A stretch of DNA of 64,000 nt from an uncultured Acetatifactor sp. Lineage in GTDB: Bacteria > Bacillota > Clostridia > Lachnospirales > Lachnospiraceae. The notes below the pieces were generated by a model. It was not told the origin of the DNA. It did not search any database and saw only the letters and a program-made list of their open reading frames with translations. The position numbers were made by a program, and so were the translations under genes. Of this stretch, positions 34,439 to 42,658 are shown piece after piece (the first letter of the stretch is position 1; each line of letters opens with the position of its first letter). The stretch spans positions 1 to 64,000 of the forward strand of contig CAJUJU010000008.1 of NCBI GenBank assembly GCA_910586835.1, read 5' to 3'.

Positions 34439-35959
34439 TCAGCCCAGCTGCCGCACAAACCGGTCAAATGCTCCCTGGCCTTCCTCGGTGCGCTTGTAGA
34501 CGCCGGAATCCTCCAGCACCTCCATAAACACCAGGCCGATCTCTTTTTCCAGAATACCGTCGATATTGGAGGCGTCGATCTTTTCATACCTGGGCAGGAA
34601 TTCCTCCACCCAGTCCGCATGCTTTGCCAGCTCCTCATCTCCGCGCAGATCCTTTCCGGCCAGGAAGGCCTCCTTCAGGTCAGCCATCTCCTTTTTCAGC
34701 CGGGCAGGCAGCACCGCAAGCCCCATCACCTCTATCAGGCCAATGTTCTCCTTCTTGATATGATGCAGTTTTGCATGGGGATGATACACTCCGAGAGGAT
34801 GTTCCTTTGTGGTGATATTGTTGCGCAGCACCAGATCCAGCTCAAAATTTTCGCCCCGCTTCCTGGCGATGGGAGTGATGGTATTGTGAGGTTCGCCGTC
34901 CGTGCAGGCAAAGACAAACGCCTCCTCGTCCGTATAGCCCCGCCACTTTTCCAGAATTCTGTCCGCCAGCGCAACAATGCGGTCAGTATCCCTGCCGTTC
35001 AAGCGAATCACAGACATGGGCCAGTTCACAATCCCGGCCTTTACATCCTCAAAGCCTTTCACCGTAAATTCTCTGTCCACAGGAGCCTTTGCCATGGCAA
35101 ACTCATAATGTCCGCCTTGGAAATGATCGTGGCTTAAGATGGATCCCCCCACAATGGGCAGATCCGCGTTGGAACCCACAAAGTAGTGCGGAAACAGTTT
35201 CACGAAATCAAACAGCTTGCAGAAGGTTGCATGTTCAATCTTCATGGGTACATGCTGAAAATTGAACACAATGCAATGCTCGTTATAATAAACATAGGGC
35301 GAATACTGAAAGCCCCAGCTGCTTTCGTTGATGGTCACCGGAATGATCCGGTGATTTTGTCTGGCGGGATGATTCACCCTGCCTGCATACCCCTCGTTCT
35401 CCCTGCACAGCAGGCACTTCGGATAACCGGACTGCTTTGCGTTTCTGGCCGCCGCGATGGCCTTGGGATCCTTTTCCGGCTTGGAGAGGTTGATGGTGAT
35501 ATCCAGGTCGCCATACTTTGTATTGGCAATCCATTTCATGTCCCTGCAGACACGGTATCTGCGAATATAGTCGGAGTCCTGGCTGAGCTTGTAATAGTAA
35601 TCCGTAGCTGCCTCCGGGGATTCCTGTTCATACAGCTCCCGGAACCTGCGGATCACCTCGCTGGGCCGTGGCATGAGCATACTCATGATCCTGGTGTCAA
35701 ACAGGTCACGGTAGGTCACGGTATTTTCCGCAAGCAAGCCCCTGCCGTATGCATAATCGCACATACTGCTCAGAACCTCTTCCAGCTCCTCCTCCGCCAT
35801 CTCCGGCGTCTGTTCCGCATTCTCCAGCTCTTCCAGGCCAAAGAGCTCCAGCAGCTTATTGATCGTAAATATCCTGTCTTCCTCCGGTACAAGTCCTGTT
35901 CTGATTCCATAGGAAACCAGTTTCCTGATATCAGCTTCTATTCTCTCCATACTTACCAC
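34439..35959 (-). CDS. galT: UDP-glucose--hexose-1-phosphate uridylyltransferase (type 2)
   Basis: 506 residues, the long Gram-positive GalT type. Swaps galactose 1-phosphate and UDP-glucose in the Leloir pathway. Histidine motif GGSILSHDHFQGGHYEFAM; PKCLLCRENEGYAGRVNHPA and NPHNTITPIAR-like DGEPHNTITPIAR are family marks. Start is either GTG 35959 (AAAGG close upstream) or ATG 35950. Lies 17 nt after galK in one operon. No epimerase (galE) is in view. Confidence 0.95.
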   Translation of the reverse strand: MVSMERIEADIRKLVSYGIRTGLVPEEDRIFTINKLLELFGLEELENAEQTPEMAEEELEEVLSSMCDYAYGRGLLAENTVTYRDLFDTRIMSMLMPRPSEVIRRFRELYEQESPEAATDYYYKLSQDSDYIRRYRVCRDMKWIANTKYGDLDITINLSKPEKDPKAIAAARNAKQSGYPKCLLCRENEGYAGRVNHPARQNHRIIPVTINESSWGFQYSPYVYYNEHCIVFNFQHVPMKIEHATFCKLFDFVKLFPHYFVGSNADLPIVGGSILSHDHFQGGHYEFAMAKAPVDREFTVKGFEDVKAGIVNWPMSVIRLNGRDTDRIVALADRILEKWRGYTDEEAFVFACTDGEPHNTITPIARKRGENFELDLVLRNNITTKEHPLGVYHPHAKLHHIKKENIGLIEVMGLAVLPARLKKEMADLKEAFLAGKDLRGDEELAKHADWVEEFLPRYEKIDASNIDGILEKEIGLVFMEVLEDSGVYKRTEEGQGAFDRFVRQLG

Positions 35960-35976
35960 GATACCTTTCTGTTTTC

Positions 35977-37140
35977 TTATAACCTTCCGGGGCCGTCTCC
36001 GATCTCCACTACATAAAAGTCCGCACCGTAGCCTATCTTTTCTTTATAGGCGGCGCCCACTTTTTCAATAAAGCTGTCGATGGCCTCATCCTTCACAATG
36101 CTGACCGTACAGCCGCCAAATCCGGCTCCTGTCATCCTGGAACCGATGACCCCGTCGATCTTCCAGGCTTCCTCCACCAGGGTATCCAGTTCGATTCCCG
36201 TCACCTCATAGTCATCCCGCAGAGACACATGGGAGGCGTTCATCAGACGTCCGAATTCCGCCACGTCATTCGCCTTCAGCGCCTCTACCGCACGGATGGT
36301 GCGCTGGTTCTCATACACGGCATGCTTTGCGCGCTTTCTGCGCACATCACTCTTGATGATGGAGGCAAACTTTTCAAAAGCAGCCTCGTCCAGATCCCCC
36401 AGCGCCTTCACCTTCACCACCTGCTGCAGCTCGGCAAGCGACGTCTCGCATTCCGCGCGGCGCTCGTTGTATTTGGAATCCCCAAGGCCCCGCTTTTTAT
36501 TGCTGCAGGCAATGACAATCTTTGCCCCCTTCAGGGCGATAGGCGCATATTCAAAGGACAAATCCGCCGTATCCAGAAAAATGGCATGATCCTTCTTTCC
36601 CATGGCAATGGCAAACTGATCCATAATACCGCAGTTTACCTTGTTAAAATGGTTTTCCGCATACTGGCCGATCAGCGCCAGATCCTGGTTGGTCACTTCA
36701 AACCCGAAAAAATCCCGCAGAATAAATCCTGTCAGCACCTCCACCGACGCCGAGGAGGAAAGCCCTGAGCCGTTGGGAATATTGCCGTTTAACAGCAGAT
36801 CCATTCCGAAGGGAACCTTCATCCCCTTCTCACCGAACGCCCACATCACTCCCTTGGGATAGTTGGTCCAGTCCGCCTCCCCGGAGGGAACCAGATCCTC
36901 CAGGGAAGACTCTATCACTCCCAGCTGTTCAAAATTCATGGAATAAAACCGAAGCTTATTGTCCTCTCTCTTCCGGGCCACGCCATAGGTGCCAATGGTA
37001 AGCGCACAGGGAAACACATGTCCTCCATTGTAATCCGTGTGCTCACCGATCAGATTGACCCGCCCCGGTGCAAAATAAACCTCCGCACCCGTTCCGTCGC
37101 CAAATACCTCCGCAAATTTTTTTAAAACAAGCTCCTTCAT
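35977..37140 (-). CDS. galK: Galactokinase
   Basis: 387 residues, normal length. GHMP kinase: signature VYFAPGRVNLIGEHTDYNGG, ATP loop PNGSGLSSSASVE, and MTGAGFGGCTVSIV near the end. Phosphorylates galactose at C1 for GalT. GGAGG lies 4 nt before the ATG. First gene of galKT; an AraC-type regulator gene lies upstream. Confidence 0.97.
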   Translation of the reverse strand: MKELVLKKFAEVFGDGTGAEVYFAPGRVNLIGEHTDYNGGHVFPCALTIGTYGVARKREDNKLRFYSMNFEQLGVIESSLEDLVPSGEADWTNYPKGVMWAFGEKGMKVPFGMDLLLNGNIPNGSGLSSSASVEVLTGFILRDFFGFEVTNQDLALIGQYAENHFNKVNCGIMDQFAIAMGKKDHAIFLDTADLSFEYAPIALKGAKIVIACSNKKRGLGDSKYNERRAECETSLAELQQVVKVKALGDLDEAAFEKFASIIKSDVRRKRAKHAVYENQRTIRAVEALKANDVAEFGRLMNASHVSLRDDYEVTGIELDTLVEEAWKIDGVIGSRMTGAGFGGCTVSIVKDEAIDSFIEKVGAAYKEKIGYGADFYVVEIGDGPGRL

Positions 37141-37280
37141 ATGCCCTCCGTTTCCGCGCCTGCCGCTGCGCCCTTTGATTCTGTGCTTATGTCTCCGCCG
37201 GCCCTCATTTGGGACAGTCCAAACAACATGCTGTCCTTCCCTTACTACCTGTTATTTTACAAAAAAGCCGCAGGTATTTC

Positions 37281-37309
37281 CACATATATTTGTTTTTTCA
37301 ACCTGTCAA
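37281..37309 (-). promoter_or_regulatory. Candidate galK promoter
   Basis: Minus-strand TTGACA (37304-37309) with TATGTG (37281-37286) at 17 bp or TATATG at 15 bp. The -35 is perfect, the -10 weak, as common for activator-dependent promoters. Confidence 0.45.
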
Positions 37310-37371
37310 TTTGTTATATAATACCGCATACCGTCCCCCTTCTCCCGCAGCTTATCCGATACACATACAAT

Positions 37372-37416
37372 AAAAAACTGATTCAACCAAAAACCTTATG
37401 TTTCCGGCTGAATCAG
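37372..37416 (-). terminator. Terminator of the AraC regulator gene
   Basis: Minus strand: CTGATTCAG ... TTGAATCAG followed by TTTTTT. The first arm lies inside the last codons of the regulator gene. Confidence 0.75.
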
Positions 37417-38289
37417 CTTTTCGATCAGGCTTTCCACCTCCTGAAGCTGTTCCCTTGTATTTTCCCTGTGGCTCTGCTTTCGGTACTGGGACGGCGACAT
37501 CCCCTTCATGGCATGAAACGCCTTGGTAAAAACCAGCGCGTCGCTGTAACCGCAGGAAAGCGCAATACTTTCAATGGGATAGGATGTAGAATCCAGCAGT
37601 TCGCGGGCCTTGGTGATCCGGAAGGTGGTCAGGAACTGCTGGGGTGACATACCCAAATAACTCTGGAACAGGGTATACAGATAACTTCTGTTGATGCACA
37701 CATAATCGGCCACATCCGTGACCTTGATGGGATTGCAGTAATTGCTCTGGATAAAGGAAACCGCCTTTTTCACATACTGGTTTCCCTTATCCTCTCCTTC
37801 CCTTTCCACAACTCCCGCGCTGTCCGCCAGCACAGACAAAAAAACACTCATCTGCCCGTTCCGGCGCAGGTCGTTTGCCATGCCTACGGTATTGTGCTCC
37901 ATCATGTCCCGCACAATGGCATAGAGTTCCTCGTCCCTGTGGCAGGCGAAAATCGGATGTCTGGCTGACAGTCCCATGGACGCAAGATACTCTCCGGCCC
38001 GGCTTCCGCCAAAGCCCACCCAGAGATAGCTCCAGGGCTCCAGGGCATCCGCCTGATAAAATGCCAGCTCATTTGGCTGGATCAAAAACCCATAACCCGC
38101 CTCCAGGCTGTATTCCTTGTCATGGAACCGAAAGATTCCCTTTCCGCTCAGCACATAGTGAATCAGATAATGCGGCTTCGACGCCGGCCCGAAGCTGTGC
38201 AGCCCCTCTGTCTGGGAACAGCCGCAGCAGTTTACATAAAGGCTGCCCAGCTTATCATTTTCAAAATCCAGCTTAAACGCTTTTTCCAT
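37396..38289 (-). CDS. AraC family regulator (probable galactose/alpha-galactoside type)
   Basis: 297 residues. N-terminal cupin-like sensor (HYLIHYVLSGKGIFRF, PWSYLWVGFGG), C-terminal double HTH (VADYVCINRSYLYTLFQSY, IALSCGYSDALVFTKAFHAM then GMSPSQYRK). MsmR/RafR-like layout. Sits directly upstream of galKT, which has a weak -10, so activation of galK is a reasonable inference. Lies 54 nt after the aldo/keto reductase. Confidence 0.92.
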   Translation of the reverse strand: MEKAFKLDFENDKLGSLYVNCCGCSQTEGLHSFGPASKPHYLIHYVLSGKGIFRFHDKEYSLEAGYGFLIQPNELAFYQADALEPWSYLWVGFGGSRAGEYLASMGLSARHPIFACHRDEELYAIVRDMMEHNTVGMANDLRRNGQMSVFLSVLADSAGVVEREGEDKGNQYVKKAVSFIQSNYCNPIKVTDVADYVCINRSYLYTLFQSYLGMSPQQFLTTFRITKARELLDSTSYPIESIALSCGYSDALVFTKAFHAMKGMSPSQYRKQSHRENTREQLQEVESLIEKLIQPET

Positions 38290-38343
38290 TGCTCCACTCT
38301 AAAGCAAATGCTTCCTGTCCTGCCGGGAACACTTTCCCCGGGA

Positions 38344-39483
38344 TTATGAAATCACAAATTCCTTCCTGTCAAGATCCGCCTGCACCTTCTCCAGATCCTG
38401 GCGGATGGAAAGCTTCTGAGGACAAGCCTGCTCACATTTTCCACACTTGATACAGTTCTTTGCCTGCTTGCTCTCCCCCAGCTCCTTTTCCCAGAGCCCA
38501 CTGACCACCTTGTAATTCTGGTACATGTGATAAGTGTTCCATGCCCGGAAATTCCCCGGAATATCCACCCCGGCCGGACAGGGCATACAATAGCGGCAGG
38601 CGGTACAGCCGTTCTGCACACGGCTCCTGATCAAAGAGACAATGTCCTCGATGGTCTTCTTCTCCGCCTGAGAAAGGGGCGTAAAATCTCCGAATGTCTT
38701 CAGATTATCCTCCACCTGCTCCATGGACGACATACCGCTGAGAATCACCTTTACATGGGGCAGCGTTCCCACCCAGCGCAGGGCAAAGCTTGCCACGGAA
38801 GCGTCCGGATCCAGCTTCCGGAAGGTCTCTGTGATATCCTCCGCAAAGCAGGCCAGGGAACCGCCCTTCACGGGCTCCATAATCACCAGCGGAATCCCCT
38901 TTTTCTCTGCCAGCTCATAACCCCTCATTCCGGGGCCGTCCTGGGTATCCATGTAATTCAGCTGAATCTGGCAGAAATCCCATTCTCTGTAGTTGATTAT
39001 CTCTTCAAACGCATCATAGCCGTCGTGGAAAGAGAAGCCCAGATTTCTGATTTTCCCTTCCGCCTTCAGCTGCTCCAGACGCTTTACGCCCCCAAGCTCA
39101 ACCATGTTGTGAAAGCTTCCTCTGTTTAACGCATGCAGCAGATAAAAATCTATGTAATCCGTCTGAAGCCTGCTCAGCTGTTCCTCAAACAGTCTGTCAA
39201 CATCCTCCAGGGATTTCACCGCCCAGCAGGGAAGTTTCGTGGCCAGATAAAAACTGCCTCTGTCATACTTCTTCAGCACCTTTCCTACAAAGGGCTCGCT
39301 CTCTCCATTGTGATAGGGGTACGCAGTATCAATATAATTGACTCCGGCTGCGATAGCCCTGTCGATCATCTTCTCGGCCTCCGACTCGTTTATTTTTCCA
39401 TCCTTTGTGGTAGGAAAACGCATACAGCCAAAGCCCAAAAGGGAGGTTTCCGCTCCCAGCCGCTCCATTTTTCTCTTTTCCAT
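38344..39483 (-). CDS. Aldo/keto reductase with C-terminal 4Fe-4S domain
   Basis: 379 residues. Barrel domain 1-280 (LGFGCMRFPT, NYIDTAYPYHNGESE with catalytic Tyr, FYLLHALN, LGFSFHDG), then a ferredoxin-like end with CTACRYCMPCPAGVDIP and CIKCGKCEQACPQKL. This class likely passes electrons between Fe-S clusters and a carbonyl substrate; the substrate is unknown. AAGGAGAG before the ATG. May be in one transcript with the regulator downstream. Confidence 0.93.
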   Translation of the reverse strand: MEKRKMERLGAETSLLGFGCMRFPTTKDGKINESEAEKMIDRAIAAGVNYIDTAYPYHNGESEPFVGKVLKKYDRGSFYLATKLPCWAVKSLEDVDRLFEEQLSRLQTDYIDFYLLHALNRGSFHNMVELGGVKRLEQLKAEGKIRNLGFSFHDGYDAFEEIINYREWDFCQIQLNYMDTQDGPGMRGYELAEKKGIPLVIMEPVKGGSLACFAEDITETFRKLDPDASVASFALRWVGTLPHVKVILSGMSSMEQVEDNLKTFGDFTPLSQAEKKTIEDIVSLIRSRVQNGCTACRYCMPCPAGVDIPGNFRAWNTYHMYQNYKVVSGLWEKELGESKQAKNCIKCGKCEQACPQKLSIRQDLEKVQADLDRKEFVIS

Positions 39484-39638
39484 TTTGTGTCTCTCCTTCC
39501 TTGCTCCGCAATCAATATTTGACGGCCCTCCGGCCTTCCCGCCTCAATTAAGGCTATTTTATCATACTGCCGCCCGGCGGGGAAATGGATTATCCTGCCC
39601 GGTTTACGATATTTCCGTCAATAATCTACAGCCGCCTG

Positions 39639-40571
39639 TCACGAAAACCGAAATCCTGCCTTAAACCCTGTATCCGCAAAAGCCTGTTCGTATTCCTTCG
39701 GCGCGAAAAGCGTAATCTCCGGAAAAAGCGCCTTCCCGGAAGCCAGCGCGTTCAGAGCAGGCACAAAGGGACCGCATCTGCTGCCCACGATACTGATCTC
39801 ATTCACCGCCACCTGGCTCAAAGGCAGCGACACTTCCCCGGCATAGGTGCTTTTCAGCACAACAGTACCTTTTTTCCTCACCATTTCCAAAGCCTGTAAA
39901 ATGCCGGAGGGCGAGCCCGTGGCTTCAATCACCACTTCATAGCCTTCCTTCTCCCTCTCCAGGGTAACCTCTGCAAAAGGCCGGAACAGCTCCAGCTTTT
40001 CCGGATGTTTTCCCGCAACCGTCACGGAATGTCCCTCCGCCCGCAGCGCCTGAACCACACAGTACGCCAGCCTGCCGTCCCCCAGCACCGCAATGTTTTT
40101 GTCCTGGCCAAGCGATACCTGCGTCATGATTTCAAAGGCTGCCGCCAACGGCTCCGTATAGATTGCCTTTTCTGTCGGAAGCTCCTCCGGCACAGGATGC
40201 AGCAGGCTTGTGTCTATTGTCATATATTCTGCGAAACAGCCGTCTTTGTCATGCATTCCCAGCACACGTCTGCCGGAGCAGTGTGTGGGTCTGCCGGTGC
40301 GGCAGTAGATGCATTTCCCGCAGGCTGCATTCAGCTCTCCGACCACCCGCTTTCCCGCTATGGCTGCATCGGAAGATTCCTCCGCCACACCCACAAACTC
40401 ATGCCCCATAACTCCTTTAAAATCCGGCCTGTAGCCCCGCAGGATTTCCTTGTCCGTATTGCACACTGCCGCCATCAGCACACGCACCAGGCTTTCCCCT
40501 TCTCCGGGTGTGGGCTTTGGCAGATCCTCTCTGTACACTGCTTTTTTTCCGTCAAAACAGATCCCTTTCAT
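39639..40571 (-). CDS. Zinc-type alcohol dehydrogenase (MDR family)
   Basis: 310 residues, a little short for the family. N-terminal GroES-like domain with catalytic-zinc ligands (VCNTDKEILRGY, GHEFVG) and structural zinc cysteines (NAACGKCIYCRTGRPTHC); Rossmann domain (IAVLGDGRLAYCVVQALRAEG, EATGSPSG). Resembles the threonine/sorbitol dehydrogenase branch. Substrate not determinable. Separate from the AKR gene by 155 nt with no gene. Confidence 0.9.
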   Translation of the reverse strand: MKGICFDGKKAVYREDLPKPTPGEGESLVRVLMAAVCNTDKEILRGYRPDFKGVMGHEFVGVAEESSDAAIAGKRVVGELNAACGKCIYCRTGRPTHCSGRRVLGMHDKDGCFAEYMTIDTSLLHPVPEELPTEKAIYTEPLAAAFEIMTQVSLGQDKNIAVLGDGRLAYCVVQALRAEGHSVTVAGKHPEKLELFRPFAEVTLEREKEGYEVVIEATGSPSGILQALEMVRKKGTVVLKSTYAGEVSLPLSQVAVNEISIVGSRCGPFVPALNALASGKALFPEITLFAPKEYEQAFADTGFKAGFRFS

Positions 40572-40617
40572 CTGATCCTGTCCTTTCTTTCTCCAACTGC
40601 ATCCGCTCCTGTTCCCG

Positions 40618-40926
40618 TCACCTTTTTTTCAGCATTTTCTTTTCCTGTTTACTGTAAATCATCAGCACCAGAAATGCCTCCAGAATAATCACCAGCGTAC
40701 AGATCACGCTGACGACTCCGCCCAGGAGAAACCCCAGGAAAAGCGTAACCTCCACCGCCAGCCCAAAACCGATCACCAGAAAACCGCAGAAACGATTATA
40801 TTTCTTTACATCCACTACTTCAATTGGCCTTCGGTTGAAGACCTGGTTCCTCTCCTGTGAACTGAAAATACTCACTGCCACATAAGCGCACAGAATCCCC
40901 ACGAAGGTAATCACGATCATATCCAT
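40618..40926 (-). CDS. Small membrane protein, DUF3784-like
   Basis: 102 residues with three hydrophobic segments (MDMIVITFVGILCAYVAVSIF; FCGFLVIGFGLAVEVTLFLGFLL; VSVICTLVIILEAFLVLMIY). Its ATG overlaps the LCP stop codon by one base, so it is co-translated with the cell-wall ligase. Function unknown. Confidence 0.82.
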   Translation of the reverse strand: MDMIVITFVGILCAYVAVSIFSSQERNQVFNRRPIEVVDVKKYNRFCGFLVIGFGLAVEVTLFLGFLLGGVVSVICTLVIILEAFLVLMIYSKQEKKMLKKR

Positions 40927-42386
40927 TATTCCTGTCCTCCTTCTCCGTACAGTTTTTCCTTCAGGTAACGTCTGTTGGCTTCAAAATCCACCTCCAGAAC
41001 CGACATCTTCCGAATAGTTGCATTACGGTAAGTACCTGGCTGCGGAATACTGTCCGCAACGATATCATAGGTCAGCCCCTTGCCTGCCATCAGGCTCAGG
41101 CGAAAACACTCATTTTTTGTCAGATTCGTGGTCAGATTCGGCATCAGTGCGTCGATAAGCCCGGAACCGTTGGTCAGGAGGGCACCCGGAATTTTCTTTA
41201 TCACTTCCGTCAGCACCTTCCTCTGCCTTTCCGTTCTGCCGAAATCTGTCCCAAGATAACGGTTTCTGCAATATGCCAGAGCCTGGGGGCCGTTCAGATG
41301 CACCATACCGCTGACACCGGTATCCATGTTGTCCGTTCCCTGGGGCCGATCCGTCAACATATTGTATTCCACCAGATATCCGTTTACATACTCTATTTCC
41401 TTCTCCGTCAGCTCCAGATCCACTCCTCCCACGGAGTCCACCATCCCCACAAACGCCTCAAAATTTACCTGCACATAACGATGAACGGGAATGTCAAAAT
41501 TTTTTTCCACCGTCTCCATCAGCAGCTCCGCTCCCCCGAAGGAATACGCCGCGTTCAGACGGTTGTTGTCATGTCCCGGAATCTCCACATAGATATCTCT
41601 GAGCAGCGACGTCATATAAATCTTCCTGGTCTTGCTGCTGACCGAGAGCAGAATCATGGCATCCGACCGCCCGTCGTCCTCGTTCTTTCGGGAATCATTC
41701 CCAATGAGAAGAATGTTCACCACCCCGTCCTCCGACATGGGCAGATCAGTCATGGAATCCACCGCCGCATAATTAAGCTTATCATACACCTTTCCGACCA
41801 ATGCATACAGCCCTGTCCCCAGCAGGACTGTCAAAAGAACCAGGAAAACCAGTACCCTGCGCAGTCGGGATTTCCTTCCCCGCTTTCTGCTCCTGCTCTT
41901 TTCTGTCTTTCTCTCCTCCGGGGCGTTTTTTCTGTTCCCTTTAGATTGTCCTTTTCCCGACTGTTTCCTGGATCCTGTTCCTTTGTTTTTCTGCGGCGCG
42001 GCGCTTCTTCCCTTCCCGGAATGCCGTCCTTCCGCTTCCCCACCTCTTCCCCTTTTCTGTTGCTGTCTTCCGGAACCCGACCCGCTGTCCTTCTTCGGCT
42101 GCCGCCCTTCCGGCGCTACGCTTCCTCTCTTCCCTGCCTGCCGGCTTCCCGCCGCTGTACTTCTTCTTTTTCCGGACTGTCCTCTTCGGCCGCCGCGGGT
42201 GGGTACTCTGTCCCAGTCCTCCTCCGGCTGGCTGTCCCAATCCTCCTCTAAATTATAGAGCTGGGGTTCCCTTCTTCTCCCCCCGCCGTCTCTTTCTCTT
42301 ACGTCTCCGGCGGTTATCTCCCGCTCCAGAAAGGATTCCAGCCCCCTCTGGATCTGTTCCATTTCATTGTCTTCTTTTTTGCCCAT
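40926..42386 (-). CDS. LCP family (LytR-CpsA-Psr) cell-wall polymer ligase
   Basis: 486 residues. Residues 177-197 are the membrane segment; residues 225-430 the LCP domain (NILLIGNDSRKNEDDGRSDAM, SLLRDIYVEIPGHDNNRLNAAY, GVDLELT, ALAYCRNRYLGTDFGRTERQ). Attaches teichoic acid or capsule-like glycopolymers to peptidoglycan. Unusual part: residues about 64-176, on the cytoplasmic side, are a low-complexity Lys/Arg/Gly/Ser/Gln tract expected to be disordered and strongly positive. Overlaps the small membrane gene by 1 nt. Confidence 0.93.
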   Translation of the reverse strand: MGKKEDNEMEQIQRGLESFLEREITAGDVRERDGGGRRREPQLYNLEEDWDSQPEEDWDRVPTRGGRRGQSGKRRSTAAGSRQAGKRGSVAPEGRQPKKDSGSGSGRQQQKRGRGGEAEGRHSGKGRSAAPQKNKGTGSRKQSGKGQSKGNRKNAPEERKTEKSRSRKRGRKSRLRRVLVFLVLLTVLLGTGLYALVGKVYDKLNYAAVDSMTDLPMSEDGVVNILLIGNDSRKNEDDGRSDAMILLSVSSKTRKIYMTSLLRDIYVEIPGHDNNRLNAAYSFGGAELLMETVEKNFDIPVHRYVQVNFEAFVGMVDSVGGVDLELTEKEIEYVNGYLVEYNMLTDRPQGTDNMDTGVSGMVHLNGPQALAYCRNRYLGTDFGRTERQRKVLTEVIKKIPGALLTNGSGLIDALMPNLTTNLTKNECFRLSLMAGKGLTYDIVADSIPQPGTYRNATIRKMSVLEVDFEANRRYLKEKLYGEGGQE

Positions 42387-42528
42387 CTATTTTCAACCCT
42401 TTCGTGATCTGCCCCGGTCGCTTTTCCCCGGCAATCTGCGGTTTTTCCCGCATAATCCCAGCTTGCGAAGTCCGCGGGGACACGGACGGAAACGCTCCTG
42501 GATTCCGACTTCTGTCTCTTCGCGCAAT

Positions 42529-42562
42529 ATGGCTGCCGACGTCACTGACGCCGACAGCCATT
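42529..42562 (-). other. Strong stem-loop in the LCP gene leader
   Basis: In the 272-nt gap before the LCP gene: arms atggctg / cagccat and an inner gacgtc-like stem around a 3-nt loop (ggctgccgacgtcactgacg at its core). No T-run. The rest of the gap shows no gene. May be a leader structure. Confidence 0.5.
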
Positions 42563-42658
42563 CAGCCGTCTCATGCCTTGAATATACGCATTCTACCATA
42601 TTCCTCGTATAAAATCACGAAACGAAAAATTAAATTTCGCTAAACATTCCCGGCTTCG

